A stretch of DNA of 64,000 bases, taken from Verrucomicrobiota bacterium. Lineage in GTDB: Bacteria > Verrucomicrobiota > Verrucomicrobiia > Opitutales > UBA953. Within the stretch, counting starts at the first letter, position 1. Each line of letters begins with the position of its first letter. The notes beneath the pieces were generated by a model. That model was not told the DNA's origin. It ran no database searches and worked only from the letters and a program-made list of their open reading frames with translations. The stretch is from NCBI GenBank assembly GCA_016871415.1, contig VHDL01000002.1, positions 62,001 through 126,000 of the forward strand, in the 5' to 3' direction. Of the stretch, positions 59,069-64,000 are shown piece by piece. The translations under genes were made by a program, and so were the position numbers.

Positions 59069-59695
59069 GTGCGGACCGTCTTCGTCACCGCGAGCGATAC
59101 GGGCGTGGGCAAGACCCACGTCGCCGGTCTCCTCGTGCGCCGTCTGTCCGGCCTCGGACGCGGTCAGGTGGTGAAGCCGGTCGAGTCAGGCGCTGGTCAT
59201 GGACGTCCGGCCGACGCCCCCCGTGCCGCGGGGCGCCTCGCCGAGGCGGTCACGCTGCTCTCCCTGCCCGAGCCCTTGGCGCCGCTCGCCGCCGCACGTC
59301 GTGCGCGCCGGCGGCTCAGCCTCGCGGGCCTGCTGCGTCCGCTGCGCGCGCTGCCCGCGGCGCCTTTCCGCCTCGTCGAGGGCGCGGGCGGGGTGGCTGT
59401 CCCCCTCGCGCTGGATGGTTCGGACTGGTCCGACTTCGCTGCCGCGCTGCGCCCTGGCCTCGTCGTGATTGTGGTGCCCGACCGTCTCGGAGCCATCAGC
59501 CAGGCGCGCACCGCCTACGCCTACCTCCGCCGCCGTTGGCGCGGCCCCGCCGGCGTCTGGCTCAACGCCGCGCGCCGGCCCTCCGCCGCGGTGGCCGCCT
59601 CCAACCGCGAAGGCCTGCGCGCCGCCGGCATCCCTCTGCTCGGCGAATCTTGGAAGGGTGGCGCACGCTTTTGGTCTGCCCTACTCAAGCCATGA
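59069..59695 (+). CDS. bioD: dethiobiotin synthetase
   Basis: BioD closes the ureido ring of dethiobiotin from DAPA, CO2 and ATP. The 208-residue product has the P-loop VTASDTGVGKTHVAG, the substrate loop VVKPVESG and VEGAGGVAVPL. The GTG start lies two bases after the bioB stop. It overlaps bioF by ATGA. Confidence 0.93.
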   Translation: MRTVFVTASDTGVGKTHVAGLLVRRLSGLGRGQVVKPVESGAGHGRPADAPRAAGRLAEAVTLLSLPEPLAPLAAARRARRRLSLAGLLRPLRALPAAPFRLVEGAGGVAVPLALDGSDWSDFAAALRPGLVVIVVPDRLGAISQARTAYAYLRRRWRGPAGVWLNAARRPSAAVAASNREGLRAAGIPLLGESWKGGARFWSALLKP

Positions 59696-60837
59696 GCGAA
59701 GCCCTCCTCCGCCGACTCGCGCAGACGCTCCTCGCCCGCGAGGCCGCCTCGCTCCGCCGTCAGCTCACGGCCCGTGAATCGTCGGACGCCCGGATCAACC
59801 TCGCCGACAACGACTACCTCGGCCTCGCGCGGGATCCTGCGGTCATCGAAGGCGCCGCCGCGGCCGCCCGCGAGTGGGGCGCGTCCTCGTCGGCTTCACC
59901 GCTCGTCACCGGTTACACCGCGCTGCACGCGCGCCTCGAGTCCGAGCTCGCGGGCTGGCACGGCTACCCGCATGCGCTGGTGATGAATTCCGGATACGCC
60001 GCCAACGCGGCCGTGCTCGGGGGGTTACCGAAGAAGGGGGACGTGGTGCTGGCCGACCGGCTGGTGCACGCCAGCATGATCGAGGGCATCCTCGCCTCCG
60101 GCGCCCGCCTGCGCCGCTTTGCGCACAACGACCTCGACGCCCTCGAGCTCATGCTCGACGAGGAACGTCCGCCCGGCGGCGCGGTCTTCGTCGTCACCGA
60201 GAGCGTCTACTCGATGGACGGGGACGGACCCGACCTTCCTCGTCTCGCCGCGCTCCGGCGCCGCAAGGACTTCTGCTGGGTGCTCGACGAGGCCCATGCG
60301 ACGGGCTGGTACGGCGCGACCGGATCCGGCCTGCAGGAGGATTCCGGCGTGAGGGCCGCCGCCGACATCGTGGTAGGCACGCTGGGCAAGGGCCTCGGTT
60401 CCCAGGGGGCGTACGTCCTCTCGCGTGCGCCCGAGGTCCGCGAAGCGCTCATCAATTTCACCGGAGGCTTCGTCTACTCCACGCATCTCGCGCCGCCCTG
60501 CGTCGGCGCCGCGCTCGCCGCCCTCGGACGCGTGCGCGCCCTAGCCGATGAACGCGGGGCCCTACGCGAACTCTCCCGGAGCTGGCGCGACGGACTGGTT
60601 GAGGCCGGATTCTCCGTACCCGCGGGCGATTCGCCGGTTATCCCGCTGGTCTTCGGCGACGCGGCGACGACCCTGCGTCATGCGGAGGCCTTGCGCGCCG
60701 CCGGCTTCATCGTCTCGGCCATCCGTCCGCCCACCGTACCCGAAGGCACCGCGCGCATCCGTATCTCGCTCCGTCGCGGCCTCAGGTCGGAGCACCTCGC
60801 CGCCTTCGTCGCGGCCCTCGGAAAGACCCGCGCATGA
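59692..60837 (+). CDS. bioF: 8-amino-7-oxononanoate synthase
   Basis: BioF condenses pimeloyl-ACP and L-alanine to KAPA. The 381-residue PLP enzyme has NDYLGLARDP, SPLVTGYTALHARLESELA, TESVYSMDGDGPDLP, LDEAHATGWYG and GTLGKGLGSQGAYV, which carries the PLP Lys. The C-terminal PPTVPEGTARIRISL is also typical. It overlaps bioD by four bases and the esterase gene by four bases. Confidence 0.97.
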   Translation: MSEALLRRLAQTLLAREAASLRRQLTARESSDARINLADNDYLGLARDPAVIEGAAAAAREWGASSSASPLVTGYTALHARLESELAGWHGYPHALVMNSGYAANAAVLGGLPKKGDVVLADRLVHASMIEGILASGARLRRFAHNDLDALELMLDEERPPGGAVFVVTESVYSMDGDGPDLPRLAALRRRKDFCWVLDEAHATGWYGATGSGLQEDSGVRAAADIVVGTLGKGLGSQGAYVLSRAPEVREALINFTGGFVYSTHLAPPCVGAALAALGRVRALADERGALRELSRSWRDGLVEAGFSVPAGDSPVIPLVFGDAATTLRHAEALRAAGFIVSAIRPPTVPEGTARIRISLRRGLRSEHLAAFVAALGKTRA

Positions 60838-61445
60838 GGATTGCCTGGATCGGCGGATGGGGCGTGCCGCCGGAGGAGCTCCGTCCCCTCGCCGCCGCCC
60901 ATGCGCCCGACGCTGAGCACGTGATCACCGTGCCTGTCACGGGGGCTCCGGAACTGGTCGCCGGCTGCGACGCGCTCGTGGCCTGGTCGTTGGGAGCGCA
61001 TCTCGCCCTCGAGGCCGCCGCGCGCGGCGTACGCCTGCCGCCCAAGGTCCTGCTCATCGCGCCCTTCACCTCCTTCTGCCGGGAGCACGGTTCCTGCGGC
61101 AAGGTGTCCGAGACCCAGGTAAGTTACCTTCGCCGCTGGATGGAGACCGATCCCTCCTCCGCCCTCGCTGACTTCAGGCTGCGGGCGGACCTGCCTCCCG
61201 CTGAGTCCCCGGGCCTGCCCTATCCCCTCGACGAGCTCCTCGCCGGACTCGACATTCTCGCCCAGCCGGCCGGCGTCTCCCTCGTCTCCTTCGCCCGAGG
61301 CGGCCTTCCCGCCGGCTGGGAGGCCTTCGTCGGTGACCGCGATCCGCTGCTTGAGGCGACCGGCGTTTGCGAATCCGTGCTCGGCTGTCACATTGTTGAG
61401 GAAGCTGGGCATGCGCTCCGCGACTACCTCAGCCCCGCATCCTGA
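60834..61445 (+). CDS. alpha/beta-hydrolase, probable pimeloyl-ACP methyl ester esterase (BioH substitute)
   Basis: The 203-residue protein is a compact alpha/beta-hydrolase with oxyanion-side IGGWGVPPEEL, nucleophile elbow AWSLGAH (Ser52; the usual GxSxG is altered), an acid in GDRDPLL and a base in EEAGHALRDYL. Its place between bioF and bioC, with four-base and one-base overlaps, points to the demethylation that ends the BioC-BioH pimelate route. It is shorter than E. coli BioH (256 residues) and not clearly BioG, BioJ, BioK or BioV. Role inferred from context. Confidence 0.82.
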   Translation: MRIAWIGGWGVPPEELRPLAAAHAPDAEHVITVPVTGAPELVAGCDALVAWSLGAHLALEAAARGVRLPPKVLLIAPFTSFCREHGSCGKVSETQVSYLRRWMETDPSSALADFRLRADLPPAESPGLPYPLDELLAGLDILAQPAGVSLVSFARGGLPAGWEAFVGDRDPLLEATGVCESVLGCHIVEEAGHALRDYLSPAS

Positions 61446-62149
61446 TGCGCTTCCACGAGCGAGCCGGGTCCTACGAGGCCAACGCCGCGCCCCAGAGGCG
61501 CTTCGCCGAGGCCCTGGCGGCCTTCGCCCCCTTCCGCGCCGGCTCGAAGCTGAACGAACTCGGAGCCGGCACCGGCTTCCTCACCGCCGCGCTCCTCGCC
61601 CAGGGTGTGCAGGTCCACGCGACCGACTCCTCGCCCGCCATGGTGGAGCTTGGACGTAAGGCCGTGCCCGCCGCCAAGTGGAGCGTCCATGACGCCTTCG
61701 GTCCGGTCGATCCCGCGCCCGCTCTGGCCTCCTCCGGCCTGCTGCACTGGGCCGCCGATCCCGCCGCCGTGCTCCGCCATTGGCATGACGCGCTGCCCGA
61801 CCAGGGCCGCCTCCTGCTCGGCGTGCCCTGCGACCCCTGCCTCTGCGAGCTGCGTGACCTCATCGGCGAGGGACCCGTGCGCTGGCGCGACGAGGCCCAG
61901 TGGCTGGCCCTGCTGCGCCGCGCACGCTTCGACGTGCGCGCGCACGGCGTACTGGAGTCCGAAGAAGCCTATCCTTCGGCCATCGACTTCTTCCGCACTC
62001 TGCACCGCAGCGGCGTGACCGGCGCGCCTCGCTTCGGTCCCGCCGAACTTCGTTCACTCATCAAGGATTACGACCGCCTGCACGCCGGACCCCGCGGCGT
62101 CACCGCCACCTGGGCCTGGTTGCTGGTGGATGCGACGGCCCGTCCCTGA
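61445..62149 (+). CDS. bioC: malonyl-ACP O-methyltransferase
   Basis: BioC methylates malonyl-ACP to disguise it for fatty acid elongation towards pimeloyl-ACP. The 234-residue product begins with the BioC-type pattern FHERAGSYEANAAPQRRFAEAL and has the SAM site LNELGAGTGFLTAALLAQG, HATDSSPAMVELG and SGLLHWAADPAAVLRHW. It overlaps the esterase stop by one base and closes the operon, three bases before the convergent rnhB. Confidence 0.92.
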   Translation: MRFHERAGSYEANAAPQRRFAEALAAFAPFRAGSKLNELGAGTGFLTAALLAQGVQVHATDSSPAMVELGRKAVPAAKWSVHDAFGPVDPAPALASSGLLHWAADPAAVLRHWHDALPDQGRLLLGVPCDPCLCELRDLIGEGPVRWRDEAQWLALLRRARFDVRAHGVLESEEAYPSAIDFFRTLHRSGVTGAPRFGPAELRSLIKDYDRLHAGPRGVTATWAWLLVDATARP

Positions 62150-62152
62150 GGA

Positions 62153-62899
62153 TCACTCGAAGCTGAACTCGTCCTGGGCCTCCGGCGGCTGCTCCTCGCC
62201 CGCCAGGATGCGTCGCACGAACAGGTCCCGATGTTCCGGGCAGGGGCCCAGCCGCCGGAGGGCCTCGATGTGGTCCGGCGTGCCGTAGCCCTTGTGCACT
62301 CCGAACCCGTACTCCGGATGCCGCGCGTCCAGCTCGACCAGCAACCGGTCCCTTTCGACCTTGGCCACGATCGAGGCCAGTGCGATGGCGAGCGACTTGC
62401 CGTCGCCTCCCTTGAGCGCTTCGTGCGCCCAGGCGAACGGACGCAGCGGCAGTCCGTCGACCAGCACGAGGAACGTGCGTCCGTCACCGTGGCCGAACAG
62501 CTCGCCCTCCGTGCCCGCCGCGGCGAAGAGCGGGGCCAGTTGGCCCTCGGCGAGTTCGGCGACGCACCGGGCCATCGCCAGGCGCGTCGCGCCGAGGACG
62601 TTGTGGGCGGAAATCTCGAGCACCGACGCCGAGGCCCAGGCGCAGCGCAGCCGTCCCGCCAACTGCAGTTCGCCGACCGCGGCGTGCAGTTCGGCCCGCC
62701 GTTCCGCCGTTAGGCGCTTCGAGTCGACGGCGCCGGCCACCTTCCGTAGCCACGAGCGTTCTCCGTAGAAGCCCGCGTCGAGCAGCACTGCCGCCGCGAC
62801 CACCGGACCGCAGAGCGAGCCGCGGCCCGCCTCGTCCACGCCCACCACGCCGGGCCGGTCCGCCCCCCTTTTGCGGTCGAACTGGGCCAGCGAGGCCAA
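62153..62899 (-). CDS. rnhB: ribonuclease HII
   Basis: RNase HII removes misincorporated ribonucleotides and RNA primers from DNA-RNA hybrids. The 248-residue product has VVGVDEAGRGSLCGPVVAAAVLL, DSKRLTAERR, the third acidic residue near VLVDGLPL, and IALASIVAKVERDRLLVELDARHPEYGFGVHKGYGT. The probable start is TTG, two bases after the rnhC stop. Having rnhC and rnhB in one operon is unusual. Confidence 0.95.
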   Translation of the reverse strand: MASLAQFDRKRGADRPGVVGVDEAGRGSLCGPVVAAAVLLDAGFYGERSWLRKVAGAVDSKRLTAERRAELHAAVGELQLAGRLRCAWASASVLEISAHNVLGATRLAMARCVAELAEGQLAPLFAAAGTEGELFGHGDGRTFLVLVDGLPLRPFAWAHEALKGGDGKSLAIALASIVAKVERDRLLVELDARHPEYGFGVHKGYGTPDHIEALRRLGPCPEHRDLFVRRILAGEEQPPEAQDEFSFE

Positions 62900-62901
62900 G
62901 G

Positions 62902-63915
62902 TCAGCCTTTCTTGCGCCCCTTGAGGAAGGGCTTCGGTTCCGGGGGCTCGAGTCCGCGCGCCTCGTAGGCCGTGCGGAAGTGCAGCTTGGCGAAATTGAC
63001 TAGGATGGCCGGACCGAGCCTTCCGCAGAGTTCGGTGGCGGCCGCCTTGGCATCGGCGCCGGATCCCTTGGGCAGGGGCACGCCTCCGTCCTGCGAGAGC
63101 CGTTCGAGTTCCCGCACGAACGTCGCGCGCGCGACGATGGAGGCGGCGGCGACGACCGGATCGGACTCCGCCTTGGTGCGCATGCGCAGGTCGAAGGCCA
63201 CGTTCTTGCGAGCCAGCTCTTTCTGGACCAGCGGCTCCTCCGAGAACTGGTCGAGCAGGCCCCAGACCGGACGTCTTCCGTGAGCCTCCTCGAACGCCTT
63301 GAGCGCCTCCTCGCAGGAGGTCGCGTGCATCCAGGCCAGCAGGCGGTTGAGGTTCTTGCCGAAGCGTGCGTGCAGCTCGTTGTACTTCGACATCCGCGCG
63401 AAGGTCGTCTTGACCGCGACCCCGGGCGTCTCGCGGATGGCGCGGTCGAGTTCGGCAATCCTGGCGTCGGTCAGCTTCTTGGAGTCCTTAATCCCCATGC
63501 CGATCCATTCGCGCGCCATTTCGCCCGTGGCGACGACGCACGCCGAGACCACCGGGCCGAAGAGGTCGCCCTTGCCCGACTCGTCGAGGCCCGCGTGGTC
63601 CTCGAACCATTCCGGGTTGAGCTCGGCCTCGTAGCCCAGCTCGGCCTTGCCGGTCACGTCGGGCTCCAGCGTGAACTTCACGAACTCCTCGGTGCCTTTG
63701 CCGGCGATCACGCACTTGCCTGAGGCGTAGTGCGTCACGTTGACGCCGGGGCCCTTGAAGGCGAAGAGCGCATGGTCCACCGTGCGCGCCTCCCAGCCCT
63801 TGGCCGCGAGGATGCCGCGCAGCTTCGCGGACTGCTCGGCGCCGAGCTTGACGGTGTGGGACGTGACCCTGGCGGGGGCGCCGTCGTCGGAGTCCTGCTT
63901 TGCCTTCTTCGCCAT
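62902..63915 (-). CDS. rnhC: ribonuclease HIII
   Basis: RNase HIII shares the fold of HII but has an N-terminal TBP-like substrate-binding domain, seen here as about residues 20-95 (AKLRGILAAKGWEARTVDHALFAFKG). The catalytic domain has AGLDESGKGDLFGPVVSACVV, IKDSKKLTDARI and AASIVARATFVRELERL, i.e. the DEGK-type site. The 337-residue length is typical. The ATG at MAKKAKQDSDD is used. It is the first gene of the rnhC-rnhB pair. Confidence 0.95.
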   Translation of the reverse strand: MAKKAKQDSDDGAPARVTSHTVKLGAEQSAKLRGILAAKGWEARTVDHALFAFKGPGVNVTHYASGKCVIAGKGTEEFVKFTLEPDVTGKAELGYEAELNPEWFEDHAGLDESGKGDLFGPVVSACVVATGEMAREWIGMGIKDSKKLTDARIAELDRAIRETPGVAVKTTFARMSKYNELHARFGKNLNRLLAWMHATSCEEALKAFEEAHGRRPVWGLLDQFSEEPLVQKELARKNVAFDLRMRTKAESDPVVAAASIVARATFVRELERLSQDGGVPLPKGSGADAKAAATELCGRLGPAILVNFAKLHFRTAYEARGLEPPEPKPFLKGRKKG

Positions 63916-63963
63916 CGGACCCAAGGTGATACTGACCTCCCCGTCCTAATCCAGCCCCATCCC

Positions 63964-64000
63964 ATGGACGAACGCGCGGAAAGCATCCTCAAGAACGCAC
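63964..64000 (+). CDS. start of an unidentified gene, cut by window edge
   Basis: An ATG opens the frame MDERAESILKNA and runs off the window after 12 codons. It diverges from rnhC, 48 bases from its start. Too little is visible to assign a function or to be sure that it is coding. Confidence 0.35.
   Translation, partial: MDERAESILKNA

Overview
The window is a gene-dense, strongly G+C-rich bacterial chromosome segment carrying core biosynthetic and housekeeping genes. I see no rRNA, tRNA, CRISPR array, transposase or prophage. Several features together suggest a Gram-negative member of the PVC group, most like an Opitutae-type verrucomicrobium: Sec-exported proteins and lipoproteins, outer-membrane barrels, a TolC/HlyD/MacB-like pump, adjacent RNase HIII and RNase HII genes, a short archaeal/eukaryotic-type prolyl-tRNA synthetase, and B12-dependent MetH. 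This placement is inference; no rRNA gene is present to confirm it.

Layout. 1-2 kb (minus): end of a riboflavin operon, with ribH cut by the window edge and a RibBA-like protein whose GTP cyclohydrolase II half has lost its zinc cysteines. 2-7 kb (minus): a large secreted protein of unknown function, a ComEC-like membrane protein, and folB-folK. 7-11 kb (plus): carB and an FKBP-type isomerase. 11-16.6 kb (plus): a translationally coupled TolC-HlyD-ABC ATPase-permease operon ending in an esterase. 16.7-17.9 kb (minus): a small outer-membrane barrel and a cyclophilin lipoprotein. 18-21 kb (plus): thiS, two ThiE/TenI-family genes, thiG and tlyA. 21-25 kb (plus): rpsR, sua5, prmC and proS, ending in a hairpin and a six-tract G-rich repeat. 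25-29 kb: xseA, a beta-hydroxyacid dehydrogenase, pyk and trmB.

29.8-43.8 kb is the most interesting part, a membrane-lipid island. It holds two acyl desaturases, two cyclopropane-fatty-acid-synthase-family methyltransferases, a DUF1365 protein, an FAD oxidoreductase, a DUF1295 membrane reductase-like protein and small membrane proteins. An ECF sigma factor, a putative membrane anti-sigma protein and a PDZ protein diverge from the desaturase/oxidoreductase pair. The set resembles the lipid-modification genes of the alphaproteobacterial RpoE-ChrR (singlet oxygen) response, and I propose a comparable ECF-controlled fatty-acid-modification system here.

44-56 kb: a YHYH protein, a DUF420 protein, a DivIC/FtsB-like protein, argH, a LysE exporter, an exported Gfo/Idh oxidoreductase, metH, rsmG, and a short Hsp70 with a membrane-anchored neighbour. 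56.5-62.1 kb (plus): a complete biotin operon bioA-B-D-F-esterase-C behind a recognisable BirA operator, with an unusual BioH-substitute hydrolase between bioF and bioC. 62-64 kb (minus): rnhC-rnhB.

Two families of dispersed perfect hairpins lie between genes: one with a GTGAT/ATCAC core (three copies) and one with a CACGCAG core (two copies). Base changes in their stems are compensated, so they look like REP-type elements under structural constraint.
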